The position numbers and the translations under genes are program-made. Below, piece after piece: positions 8,347-16,653 of a DNA stretch of 64,000 bases (positions are counted from its first letter, which is position 1; each line of letters starts with the position of its first letter). The notes below the pieces were generated by a model that had not been told where the DNA came from, did no database searches, and worked only from the letters and a program-made list of their open reading frames with translations. Source of the stretch: Bacteroidetes bacterium HGW-Bacteroidetes-16 (GTDB taxonomy: Bacteria; Bacteroidota; Bacteroidia; Bacteroidales; F082); assembly GCA_002840975.1 (NCBI GenBank), contig PHDN01000019.1:1-64000 (forward strand), in the 5' to 3' direction.

Positions 8347-9939
8347 ATGAGAGCAATTAGGACTTTTGGAGTAATTTTATTCATTACTTTGATTGGTGTT
8401 GGTGGTTTTGGCCAAATATCACCGGGCGACCTTACCCAAGTTCATTCGCATCTCGAAGGAATTTCGAACTGTACCCTTTGTCATACACTGGGTGAAAAGG
8501 TCTCTGATGAAAAGTGCCTGGATTGTCACAAGGAACTCAAAGCAAGAATTGACAAGAAAGCGGGTTACCACGTTTCGAGCGAGGTGGAGGGAAAGTCTTG
8601 TGTCAAGTGTCATAACGATCACCACGGGACAAAATTTCAAATTGTCCGTTTCGATACCCTCCAATTTAACCATGATCTGACTGGTTATAAGCTGGAAGGG
8701 GCACACAAATTAAAAAAATGCAACGATTGCCATCGGAAGGAATTTATTTCAGATCAGAAAATAAAAGAAAAGAAGTTTAGCTACCTTGGTATGAATACCT
8801 CATGCCTGACCTGTCATGATGATTTTCACCAGAAAACCTTGTCGGATAACTGTTCCAACTGTCATGGGTTTGAAAAATTTAAACCTGCTGTTAAATTCAA
8901 CCACAACAAATCCAAATTTGCGCTGAAAGGGAAACATGTTGAGGTGAAATGTATCAAATGCCATCAGGTGGATACAGTGAATGGGGTAAAATTTCAGCAC
9001 TTTACGGGAATCAAATTTGATAACTGCACCAGTTGCCATACCGATGTGCATAAAAACCGGTTCGGACAAGATTGCCGGAAATGTCATACGGAAGACTCGT
9101 TTACGGTGGTAAAGAGCATGGATAAGTTTGATCACGACAAAACCCGTTTCCCGCTCAAAGGAAAGCATCAAACCGTTACTTGTACTTCTTGTCATAAAAC
9201 AAAAATTACCGATCCGATAAAGCATGATCGATGCACGGATTGTCATCAGGATTATCATCAGAAGCAATTTGTAAAAAACGGAGTTAACCCTGATTGTTCT
9301 GAATGTCATACTGTAAACAGCTTCACAAGCGCCTCCTTTACCATTGAGGAGCATAATAAGAGTGAATTTCAGTTGCAGGGCGCTCATTTGGCGACTCCAT
9401 GCATTGCTTGTCATTTAAGAGGCGAAAAATGGAGTTTCAGGAAAATTGGCGAGCAATGCAACGATTGCCACAAAGATATTCATGATCCCTACATCGATAA
9501 AAAATATTATCCCGGGTCAGATTGCAGGGCATGCCATTCGGTAGAAATTTGGAGTGATATCAAATTCGATCACAATACAACAAAATTTAAACTGGTGGGA
9601 GCTCATGATCGACAAACATGCAGGGCCTGTCATTTTAAGGGAAGCACCGAAGAAATCCGTCAGCAGGAGTTCAAAGGATTGCCAACTCAATGTGCGCAAT
9701 GTCACAGCGATTCGCATTACAGACAATTTGAGGTACTAGGTGTTACGGACTGTACCAGATGCCATACAAATGAAAATTGGAAACCGGAAAAATTCGATCA
9801 CAATACGGCCAGGTTTGTCCTGGACGGACGCCATATAAATGTTGCCTGCATTAAGTGCCATAAGGTACAGGTAATTGATGAAAAAAAAGTTATCCAGTAT
9901 AAATTTGAAGAATTCAAATGCGAAACCTGTCATCATTAA
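8347..9939 (+). CDS. Periplasmic multihaem c-type cytochrome with 20 CxxCH motifs
   Basis: The 530-residue precursor starts with a signal peptide (MRAIRTFGVILFITLIGVGGFGQ) and contains 20 CxxCH haem-attachment motifs by direct count, from CTLCH near residue 42 to CETCH at the very C-terminus. A repeated pattern F-x-H-(N/D)-x(3)-F-x-L-x-G-(K/A/R)-H-x(4)-C-x-x-CH recurs several times, supplying distal histidines; this is the style of cytochrome c3/NrfH-like and doubled-CxxCH families. No membrane anchor, lipobox or T9SS domain is visible, so a soluble or complex-bound periplasmic protein is likely. It follows the reductase gene by 28 bp, and its 3' end overlaps the start of the 49-haem gene by 22 bp, indicating coupled translation. 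Confidence 0.9.
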   Translation: MRAIRTFGVILFITLIGVGGFGQISPGDLTQVHSHLEGISNCTLCHTLGEKVSDEKCLDCHKELKARIDKKAGYHVSSEVEGKSCVKCHNDHHGTKFQIVRFDTLQFNHDLTGYKLEGAHKLKKCNDCHRKEFISDQKIKEKKFSYLGMNTSCLTCHDDFHQKTLSDNCSNCHGFEKFKPAVKFNHNKSKFALKGKHVEVKCIKCHQVDTVNGVKFQHFTGIKFDNCTSCHTDVHKNRFGQDCRKCHTEDSFTVVKSMDKFDHDKTRFPLKGKHQTVTCTSCHKTKITDPIKHDRCTDCHQDYHQKQFVKNGVNPDCSECHTVNSFTSASFTIEEHNKSEFQLQGAHLATPCIACHLRGEKWSFRKIGEQCNDCHKDIHDPYIDKKYYPGSDCRACHSVEIWSDIKFDHNTTKFKLVGAHDRQTCRACHFKGSTEEIRQQEFKGLPTQCAQCHSDSHYRQFEVLGVTDCTRCHTNENWKPEKFDHNTARFVLDGRHINVACIKCHKVQVIDEKKVIQYKFEEFKCETCHH

Positions 9940-12900
9940 TGTTCATACTGGCGTTAAGCGTCAGTCTGTGGGCCCAGTCACCCCATGGGGATGAATTGAA
10001 AATCAGCTGTGACGATTGTCACAAGACTAAAGGATGGACCATGGAACCTGGAAGCTATACTTTTAAACACGACTCTGTCGGGTTTCCTCTGTTGGGTCAG
10101 CATCAGTCCATCGACTGCAGAATGTGCCATACCACGCTCGTGTTTTCGGCTGCACAGCCCGAATGTGTTTCATGCCATACTGATATGCACAACCAAACTG
10201 TGGGCATGGAATGCGAACTATGTCACACGCCAAAATCCTGGCTCGTACCGAATATTACCCAGATTCACCAAATGAGCCGGTTTCCATTGCTTGGGGCACA
10301 TGCCACTGCCGATTGCAACGCTTGTCATCCTTCGGTTTCAAACCTTAGTTTTGAACCCCTTGGAATAGAGTGTATCGATTGTCACCAGGCTGATTATAAC
10401 GCAACTACAAGTCCAAACCACGTGGATGGTAACTTTTCGACCAATTGTGTGGAATGTCATTACATGAATGTTTTTAGCTGGTCAGGTGCAGGAATTGACC
10501 ATTCATTTTTCCCTTTAACACAAGGCCATTCCATTGGCGACTGTTTTCAATGCCATACTCAGGGTTCAGATTATTCCAATATTTCGGCGGAGTGTTTTTC
10601 ATGTCATGAGCCGGATTATCAGGCTACTACCAATCCAAGCCATGTCAACATTGGTATTTCTACGGAGTGTCTGGAGTGTCACACCACCGCACCCGGATGG
10701 AAACCGGCAGAATTCGGTAGCCATGATGCCGAGTTTTTCCCCATTTATTCCGGGAAACACAATGGAGAATGGGATAATTGTACTGATTGCCATCAAAATA
10801 CAGCTAACTATGCCATGTTTACCTGTATCGACTGTCACGAGCACAACAAGTCAGATACCGATCAGGAGCACGATGACGTGAGTGGGTATCTCTACGAAAG
10901 TCAGGCCTGTTTGGATTGCCATCCTACAGGAGATGGTGAAGGTAGTTTTAACCACAACACTTCAGATTTTCCTCTAACCGGAGCCCATTCCTCCACAGAA
11001 TGTAAAGAATGCCATGTGAATGGATATGCAGGTACTTCCACTATTTGTTATGATTGTCATACAGACGACTTCAATCAAACGGTTAATCCCAACCACATTG
11101 AAATAGGAGTTAATACCGAATGTGATCTTTGCCATACAACAGATCCCGAATGGAAGCCGGCTGAATTTCCGGTTCATGATGATTATTATGCGCTGACCGG
11201 CGCACATGGACGAATTGCTACTGATTGCTTTAGCTGTCATGAAGGAAGTTATGTAAATACACCAAACCTATGCCTTGGTTGTCATACTACTGATTACAAC
11301 GAAACCAGCAATCCTCCACATGCAGCGGCACAGTTTTCAACTGAATGCGAGACCTGTCACAACACCGAAGCATGGCAGCCGGCTACCTTCAATCATGATG
11401 CGGAATATTTCCCAATCTATAGTGGGGAGCATGAGGGTGAGTGGAATACATGTATTGAATGCCATACCAATCCTTCAAACTACGCGCTTTTTAGCTGCAT
11501 CGATTGCCATGACCATAATAAGATTGATACGGACGAGGAGCATGGAGGAATTTCGGGATATCAATACAACAGCGATGCCTGCTTTGCCTGTCATCCTACA
11601 GGAAGTGCAGAGGGCGGGTTTAATCACAACAACACCAATTTCCCATTGACCGGTGCGCATAATACCGTTGAGTGTTCGATTTGCCATGTTACCGGATACA
11701 CTGGGACTTCCACGGTTTGCGTTGACTGCCACCTAGAGGCTTTTAATCAGTCTGCAAATCCTGATCATCAAACAGTTGGTATTTCTACTGACTGTCAATT
11801 GTGCCATACCACCAACCCTGGTTGGAGCCCGGCTACTTTTTCCACACACGGTGATTATTACCCGCTTACGGGGGCGCATACTTCTATCTCTAACGATTGT
11901 TCCGCATGTCACCAGGGTAACTATAACAACACACCCAACGCTTGCGTAGGTTGCCACCAGGTAAATTATAACCAAACCACCAACCCGAATCATACCTCCC
12001 TGGCACTTTCCACCGGGTGTGATGAATGTCACACGACTAATCCCGGTTGGAACCCGGCTACTTTTGGCATTCATAACCAATATTATGTATTGGCAGGTGC
12101 ACATATATCCATTGCCAATCAATGCGTTGAATGCCATAATGGAAACTACAACAGCACACCAAATACCTGTTATGGATGTCATCAGGATGATTATGATCAA
12201 ACCACTGATCCGGCTCACGCGGCAGCAAACTTTCCGACGGAGTGCGAATCATGCCATACCCAAAGTGCCTGGTTGCCTTCCACTTTTAACCATGATGGAC
12301 AGTATTTTCCCATTTACAGTGGAAAACACAATGGGGAATGGAACAGTTGTGTAGAATGCCATACAAATCCTTCAAACTATTCGGTGTTCAGCTGTATTGA
12401 TTGCCACGAGCATAATCAGACCGATATGGCTGATGAACACCAGGGTGTTTCCGGTTATCAATACAACAGTGATGCTTGCTATGCATGCCATCCTGACGGA
12501 AGTGCCGACAATGTGTTTAATCACAATACCAGCAATTTCCCTTTAACAGGGGCGCATAATACAGTTGCATGCTCAGCTTGTCATGAGAGCGGCTACGCAG
12601 GAACATCCACCATTTGTGTCGATTGTCATGTCGAAAACTATAACCAGACGTCTAATCCAAATCACCTGGCTATTGGTATTTCAACTGACTGTGAATTATG
12701 CCATACCACCAACCCTGGTTGGAGTCCTGCCACTTTCCCAACCCATGGCAACTATTACCCGCTAACCGGCGCGCACACTTCAATCGCAAATGATTGCTCT
12801 TCGTGCCATCAGGGAAACTATAACAACACTCCCAATGCATGTGCGGGCTGTCACCAGGATGATTACAACCAGACTACTAACCCTAACCACGTTTCTCTGG

Positions 12901-13655
12901 CACTTTCTACCTTATGTGATGAGTGCCATACAACAAATCCTGGTTGGAATCCTGCCACTTTCCCAATCCATGCCAATTATTACCCGCTAACTGGCGCACA
13001 CACTTCAATCGCAAATGATTGCTCTTCCTGCCATCAGGGCAACTATAACAACACACCCAATACATGTGTGGGCTGTCACCAGGATGATTACAACCAGACT
13101 ACGAACCCTAACCACGTTTCTTTGGCACTTTCGACCGTATGTGATGAGTGCCATACAACTAATCCAGGATGGAATCCCGCGTTATTTCCTGATCACGACC
13201 AGTATTACCTCCTGGTCGGGGCACACATCGCCATTGCCGATCAATGCGCTGATTGTCATAATGGAAATTACAACAGTACACCGAACACTTGTTATGGCTG
13301 TCATCAGGATGATTACAACCAAACAACTGACCCGGCACATGCCGCTGCGCAGTACCCGACTGATTGTGAAACCTGCCATACTCAAACCGCATGGGTGCCT
13401 TCTACTTTTAACCATGACAGTCAATATTTCCCAATTTATAGCGGGGAACACGATGGTGAATGGAACACCTGTTCGGATTGTCATCCAAATCCGGCAAATT
13501 ATACAATCTTTACCTGTATCACCTGCCACGAACAGTCGGATATGGCTGATGAACATCAGGGGGTGTCAGGCTATATTTACAACAGCGATGCTTGTTATAA
13601 CTGTCATCCAAATGGAACTTCAAGTAAGCAATTCCAAAAAATACTAATTTACTAA
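9918..13655 (+). CDS. Giant multihaem c-type cytochrome with 49 CxxCH motifs in nested repeats
   Basis: The 1245-residue protein holds 49 CxxCH motifs by direct count, one per 25 residues. The start at 9918 gives a proper signal peptide (MRNLSSLMFILALSVSLWAQ); the alternative ATG at 9939 overlaps the upstream stop as TAATG but would lose the positively charged n-region. Haems 1-9 form an irregular N-terminal part. From residue 251 (haem 10) the chain is three super-repeats, each a six-haem block of about 150 residues followed by 1, 2 or 3 copies of a 75-residue trihaem unit (haems 16-18; 25-30; 37-45), then a fourth super-repeat cut after four haems (46-49). The trihaem unit reads CxxCHTTNPGW, then an LTGAH segment, CxxCHQGNYNNTPN, CxxCHQDDYNQTTNP. 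The C-terminus after the last haem (SSKQFQKILIY) is unlike any repeat. Likely role: a long-range periplasmic or cell-surface electron carrier. Confidence 0.92.
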   Translation: MRNLSSLMFILALSVSLWAQSPHGDELKISCDDCHKTKGWTMEPGSYTFKHDSVGFPLLGQHQSIDCRMCHTTLVFSAAQPECVSCHTDMHNQTVGMECELCHTPKSWLVPNITQIHQMSRFPLLGAHATADCNACHPSVSNLSFEPLGIECIDCHQADYNATTSPNHVDGNFSTNCVECHYMNVFSWSGAGIDHSFFPLTQGHSIGDCFQCHTQGSDYSNISAECFSCHEPDYQATTNPSHVNIGISTECLECHTTAPGWKPAEFGSHDAEFFPIYSGKHNGEWDNCTDCHQNTANYAMFTCIDCHEHNKSDTDQEHDDVSGYLYESQACLDCHPTGDGEGSFNHNTSDFPLTGAHSSTECKECHVNGYAGTSTICYDCHTDDFNQTVNPNHIEIGVNTECDLCHTTDPEWKPAEFPVHDDYYALTGAHGRIATDCFSCHEGSYVNTPNLCLGCHTTDYNETSNPPHAAAQFSTECETCHNTEAWQPATFNHDAEYFPIYSGEHEGEWNTCIECHTNPSNYALFSCIDCHDHNKIDTDEEHGGISGYQYNSDACFACHPTGSAEGGFNHNNTNFPLTGAHNTVECSICHVTGYTGTSTVCVDCHLEAFNQSANPDHQTVGISTDCQLCHTTNPGWSPATFSTHGDYYPLTGAHTSISNDCSACHQGNYNNTPNACVGCHQVNYNQTTNPNHTSLALSTGCDECHTTNPGWNPATFGIHNQYYVLAGAHISIANQCVECHNGNYNSTPNTCYGCHQDDYDQTTDPAHAAANFPTECESCHTQSAWLPSTFNHDGQYFPIYSGKHNGEWNSCVECHTNPSNYSVFSCIDCHEHNQTDMADEHQGVSGYQYNSDACYACHPDGSADNVFNHNTSNFPLTGAHNTVACSACHESGYAGTSTICVDCHVENYNQTSNPNHLAIGISTDCELCHTTNPGWSPATFPTHGNYYPLTGAHTSIANDCSSCHQGNYNNTPNACAGCHQDDYNQTTNPNHVSLALSTLCDECHTTNPGWNPATFPIHANYYPLTGAHTSIANDCSSCHQGNYNNTPNTCVGCHQDDYNQTTNPNHVSLALSTVCDECHTTNPGWNPALFPDHDQYYLLVGAHIAIADQCADCHNGNYNSTPNTCYGCHQDDYNQTTDPAHAAAQYPTDCETCHTQTAWVPSTFNHDSQYFPIYSGEHDGEWNTCSDCHPNPANYTIFTCITCHEQSDMADEHQGVSGYIYNSDACYNCHPNGTSSKQFQKILIY
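10668..13620 (+). repeat. Nested in-frame super-repeats inside the 49-haem cytochrome gene
   Basis: Super-repeat boundaries, taken at the first Cys codon of equivalent haems, are 10668, 11346, 12243 and 13365. Lengths are 678, 897 and 1122 bp, then a partial copy to about 13620. Each consists of a constant block (453, 447, 447 bp) plus n copies of a 225-bp unit with n = 1 (11121), 2 (11793, 12018) and 3 (12690, 12915, 13140). The last unit of super-repeats 2 and 3 is of one subtype (CYGCHQDD), while the inserted internal units are of another (CSSCHQGNYNNTPN), so growth occurred by duplicating the internal unit. Confidence 0.93.
12690..13139 (+). repeat. Two nearly identical 225-bp tandem units (haems 37-39 and 40-42)
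   Basis: The units starting at 12690 and 12915 are very close at DNA level over most of their length; for example CACTTCAATCGCAAATGATT occurs in both exactly 225 bp apart, as does CAGGATGATTACAACCAGAC. Such DNA identity inside an otherwise diverged repeat protein indicates a recent duplication or ongoing gene conversion, and makes the region prone to copy-number change and to assembly collapse. Confidence 0.88.
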
Positions 13656-13665
13656 TGAGTGTCTT

Positions 13666-15261
13666 ATGAAATACCTGATTCCGATATTACTACTCATTTC
13701 ATGCTATTCACTGTTGGGTCAGGCGGTTGGAGAGCATGATGAAGGAACCGTGTCTTATGCTACATCGCAGAATGTGTATGTTAAGTTTAGTTCGACGAAA
13801 AATATGGCTGCGGGCGATACTTTGTTTCTGCGTCAGGCGGGAGTATTGGTTCCTGCACTTGTGGTAACAAATCTTTCTTCTATATCGGCTGTCTGCCGGC
13901 CCATTGCTGATGTTAAATTTACGATTTCCGAAATAATCTATACAAAAACAAAAGCCGTTACAGCCCCGGTTGACCAGGTTGTCATTACTCCAACGCCCAT
14001 GCCAATTGTCGAGGTGGATACCATTACACAGGAAAAAACGGACACTAAAACGCGAAAACAAAAAATTTCCGGCAGGGTGGGGATCTCTTCTTATACAAAC
14101 TTCTCAAACACTCCTGGTGGAAATTCGCAGCGGATGCGGTATACATTTTCGTTGAATGCACGGAACATCAGCAATTCCAGATTGTCAGCTGAAACCTATC
14201 TTTCTTTTGTCCACAGAAGTGACCATTGGGACGATGTGCAGAAGGATGTCTTTAATGGGTTGAAAATTTATGCGTTGGCCCTGAATTATCAATTTTCGGA
14301 TAAAGTTCAGCTTTGGTTGGGGAGAAAGATCAATTCAAAACTCTCAAGCGTAGGAGCCATCGACGGATTGCAATACGAAATGAAATTTAATGCTTTTACT
14401 ATCGGGTTTGTTGCAGGCAGCAGGCCCGATTACAAAAATTACAGTTTCAATGCCAGCCTGCTTCAATTTGGTGGATACCTCAGCCATGAATACAAAACGG
14501 ATAAAGGCAATATGCAGAGTTCGTTCGCTATTATGGAGCAGAAGAACAGCGGGATAACAGATCGTCGTTTTGCCTATTTTCAACATTCAAACACCCTTTT
14601 GAAGAATGTTTATTTGTTCGGTTCTGTTGAAGTAGACCTGTATAAGATGGTAAACGAAGTGCAGAGTAGCACATTTAATCTTTCCAATTTATACCTCTCT
14701 GTCCGGTACCGTGTGGTAAAACAGTTATCGCTGTCGCTATCGTATAGTAACCGGCAGAATGTGATTTATTACGAAACTTATAAAGATATTGTCGAGCGCC
14801 TTCTGGATACAGATGCCATGCAAGGGTATCTTTTCCAGGTTAACTACCGACCCGGCAAAAATATCTTTATGGGAGTAAAAACAGGCTACCGTTTTCGCAA
14901 ACAAGATCCCCGCCCCACAAAGAACCTGTATGGCTATGTAACCATGAACCGTGTGCCGGGTTTGAATGTTTCGGCAACAGTTTCGGCTACTTTGCTCGAA
15001 ACCGCCTATATGTCTGGAAAAATTTACAGCATTGGAATCAACCGCGAGTTGGTTCCGGGTAAGTTGGATGGTGGTTTAAATTACCGATTTGTTGATTACA
15101 AGTTTCTTAGTTCTGAATCATCGCTTGTTCAAAACATGGCTGAGTTGAACCTGACCTGGAGAATATTTAAAAAGACCTATTTCTCCTTCAATTTTGAAGG
15201 AACCTTCGAGAAAGATTACAAATTCCAAAGGCTTTATATCAACTTGACTCAGCGCTTTTAA
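13666..15261 (+). CDS. Outer-membrane beta-barrel protein of the multihaem operon
   Basis: The 531-residue protein has a signal peptide (MKYLIPILLLISCYSLLG), a small beta-rich N-terminal domain (about 25-100), a Thr/Pro/Val-rich linker (about 100-130) and then about 400 residues of alternating amphipathic strands with short turns, ending in LYINLTQRF with the C-terminal aromatic residue typical of outer-membrane barrels. I recognise no named family. It lies 10 bp after the 49-haem cytochrome gene and is the last gene of the operon. By analogy with porin-cytochrome conduits such as MtrAB it may form the outer-membrane sheath or docking pore for the multihaem proteins; this is inference from context, not homology. 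A perfect 16-bp hairpin 130 bp downstream closes the operon. Confidence 0.72.
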   Translation: MKYLIPILLLISCYSLLGQAVGEHDEGTVSYATSQNVYVKFSSTKNMAAGDTLFLRQAGVLVPALVVTNLSSISAVCRPIADVKFTISEIIYTKTKAVTAPVDQVVITPTPMPIVEVDTITQEKTDTKTRKQKISGRVGISSYTNFSNTPGGNSQRMRYTFSLNARNISNSRLSAETYLSFVHRSDHWDDVQKDVFNGLKIYALALNYQFSDKVQLWLGRKINSKLSSVGAIDGLQYEMKFNAFTIGFVAGSRPDYKNYSFNASLLQFGGYLSHEYKTDKGNMQSSFAIMEQKNSGITDRRFAYFQHSNTLLKNVYLFGSVEVDLYKMVNEVQSSTFNLSNLYLSVRYRVVKQLSLSLSYSNRQNVIYYETYKDIVERLLDTDAMQGYLFQVNYRPGKNIFMGVKTGYRFRKQDPRPTKNLYGYVTMNRVPGLNVSATVSATLLETAYMSGKIYSIGINRELVPGKLDGGLNYRFVDYKFLSSESSLVQNMAELNLTWRIFKKTYFSFNFEGTFEKDYKFQRLYINLTQRF

Positions 15262-15389
15262 GCTGATGTGAAGAAATCATTTCGAGCAATTCTGGCATTG
15301 GACTAAAGTCGCAATGCAATGAATTTGAGTTGACTTATTCTTCTTTACACTCACAAATAGCCTATGCGATTCCAACTTGGTTCGTGTAA

Positions 15390-15425
15390 AAAATAAATGC
15401 AGTCGCTTGCGACTGCATTTATTTT
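15390..15425. terminator. Bidirectional hairpin terminator after the redox operon
   Basis: AAAATAAATGCAGTCG (15390-15405) and CGACTGCATTTATTTT (15410-15425) form a perfect 16-bp stem with loop CTTG, flanked by A-rich and T-rich sides so that it can act on both strands. It separates the plus-strand redox operon from the short minus-strand gene ending at 15470. Confidence 0.75.
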
Positions 15426-15469
15426 AACGATATCGTTAATCCCTTTTATTACGTCCGGTTAAAAAACAT

Positions 15470-15628
15470 TTATGGCTTTTTGTTGCCAATACGCGACAAA
15501 TAGCGCACCTTGGCTTCGTGAGGATCTTCATCGAGGGCAATGTAAATTTTTGTTCTATGGTCAATGATAACTACCTGCAATTGTGCAAGGTCAGGCGACA
15601 CAAACGCGGCCTGCTTTTTTTCATACAT
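15470..15628 (-). CDS. Small conserved-looking 52-residue protein
   Basis: A short frame encodes 52 residues beginning MYEKKQAAFVSPDLAQLQVV and ending RYLSRIGNKKP. It is preceded by AAGGAAA about 9 nt before the ATG, a good ribosome-binding site, and sits in its own transcription space facing the operon terminator. The sequence is compact, charged and soluble with a central beta-like stretch (LQVVIIDHRTKIYIAL), which looks like real coding. An overlapping ATG at 15624 is in another frame. I do not recognise the family; function unknown. The 234 bp between this gene and the csbD promoter element show nothing else. Confidence 0.55.
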   Translation of the reverse strand: MYEKKQAAFVSPDLAQLQVVIIDHRTKIYIALDEDPHEAKVRYLSRIGNKKP

Positions 15629-15862
15629 AAATATTTCCTTTCTAATTAATGTGATAATCTATCGTAAATGAGGTAATGGCTTTCAAATAAACATGTTTCA
15701 TTTCCTATCAGCGAGAAATTCGAATGAGTGGTTTTTTCCGTCATAATCGCAGATATTGCAGAATCGTGGTAAGATACCACCTTTTTTCGACATAACAGAA
15801 AATGAACTCATTTATTTTTGATAATACCTAAAATAGGGATATTTAATCGCGCTTTTGTTTTG

Positions 15863-15931
15863 AATGTGTGAATCATGTAACTCTTAACACAAATTATGTA
15901 ATGTTTTTCGGAGGGAATGATCAGATCTTTG
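15863..15931 (+). promoter_or_regulatory. csbD promoter with 21-bp direct-repeat element
   Basis: AATGTGTGAATCATGTAA starts at 15863. ATGTAA occurs at offset +12 (15875) and again at +33 (15896), 21 bp apart, and a -7-like GATCTTTG lies at +61 (15924-15931). The same arrangement recurs at 16549, 30608 (minus strand) and 30740. The second repeat lies where a -33 box would be, suggesting activator-dependent transcription. The csbD start codon is at 15970, giving a leader of roughly 30 nt. Confidence 0.65.
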
Positions 15932-15969
15932 TGCAGTGAAAATATTTTCGCAAATTAAATATAGGTACC

Positions 15970-16155
15970 ATGAATACAACAGTGATAAAGGGAAACTGGA
16001 AGGAGCAAAAAGGGCGGCTAAAGCAAAAATTCGCGATACTAACAGATGACGATTTACTTTTAGGAAAGGGTAAAATGGATGAGTTGATTGGAAGACTTCA
16101 AATAAAGCTCGGTAAAACCAAAGAGGAAATGCAAAAGATTATCGCAGCGCTTTAG
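15970..16155 (+). CDS. CsbD-family general stress protein
   Basis: The 61-residue protein matches CsbD-like proteins over its full length: an N-terminal GNWKEQKGRLKQKF, then LTDDDLLLGKGKMDELIGRLQ and a C-terminal helix LGKTKEEMQKIIAAL. CsbD proteins are small, highly charged helical proteins induced by general or envelope stress in many bacteria; their biochemical role is not established. It is the first gene after the shared promoter element and opens a run of small stress and membrane genes. The start is the only ATG that retains the conserved N-terminus. Confidence 0.88.
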   Translation: MNTTVIKGNWKEQKGRLKQKFAILTDDDLLLGKGKMDELIGRLQIKLGKTKEEMQKIIAAL

Positions 16156-16302
16156 AGTTCACTTTATTCCGGAATACCATTGTTAATAACTATTGATTGA
16201 TGAGAAAATGTTTGATCCATCGCGCATCTGGTTTATCTTCATTACCAACCTTGTTCATCATAAATTATGTGAATCGTTTAATGTACTAAAACAATTATCA
16301 AC

Positions 16303-16515
16303 ATGAAAAAAACCTCAGGAATTGCCCTTGTTATCATAGGTATTGTTATGATCGCATATACAGGTTTCAATTACGTAACTACTGAAAAAGTGGTCGATCT
16401 GGGCCCAATTGAAATTAACAAGGAAAAGAATCACTTTGTTCAATGGCCACCGATATTGGGCGTAGTATTAATTATTGGAGGCGTTGTATTGTTGGTCTTT
16501 GACAAAAAAAGGTGA
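16303..16515 (+). CDS. Small two-helix membrane protein
   Basis: The 70-residue protein has two hydrophobic helices (about 5-24 and 48-66) separated by a hydrophilic loop (TTEKVVDLGPIEINKEKNHF) and ends in a basic DKKR, so both termini should face the cytoplasm. I recognise it only as a type of short membrane protein common beside CsbD and YtxH genes in Bacteroidetes; no function can be assigned. Good translational context (ATGAAAAAAACC) and codon usage support it as real. Its own upstream region (16156-16302) holds a TATGTGAATC resembling part of the neighbouring promoter element but without the paired repeat or a -7 box. Confidence 0.65.
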   Translation: MKKTSGIALVIIGIVMIAYTGFNYVTTEKVVDLGPIEINKEKNHFVQWPPILGVVLIIGGVVLLVFDKKR

Positions 16516-16548
16516 ATTGAATACTTAAGAACAATTGAAGTACCCATC

Positions 16549-16617
16549 AATGTGTGAATCATGTAATTCTTTTCGTGAAATGTGTAATAATTTCCGGATG
16601 AATTCAAAATACTTTTG
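16549..16617 (+). promoter_or_regulatory. Promoter with 21-bp direct-repeat element before the small barrel gene
   Basis: AATGTGTGAATCATGTAA at 16549 is identical over 18 bases to the csbD element at 15863. The paired repeat (GTGTAAT, offset +33, 16582) and a consensus -7 box TACTTTTG at offset +61 (16610-16617) follow with the same spacing. The next start codon is at 16654. This site has the best -7 match of the four and anchors the alignment. Confidence 0.7.
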
Positions 16618-16653
16618 TTTAAGTTAAAATCATTAAAACTAAAAATTTTACCC

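Noticed and set aside
11121-13365. Regular 225-bp repeats considered as a CRISPR-like or non-coding array
   Set aside because: The repeats keep frame, encode haem motifs and show no spacer variation, so they are protein repeats.
10599-13556. Several long minus-strand and alternate-frame open frames across the 49-haem gene
   Set aside because: They arise from the repetitive codon pattern of the cytochrome (the same frames recur every 225 bp) and have no independent start signals.
16250-16285. TATGTGAATCGTTTAATG before the small membrane protein gene as a fifth copy of the shared promoter element
   Set aside because: It lacks the second repeat 21 bp away and any -7 box at the expected distance.
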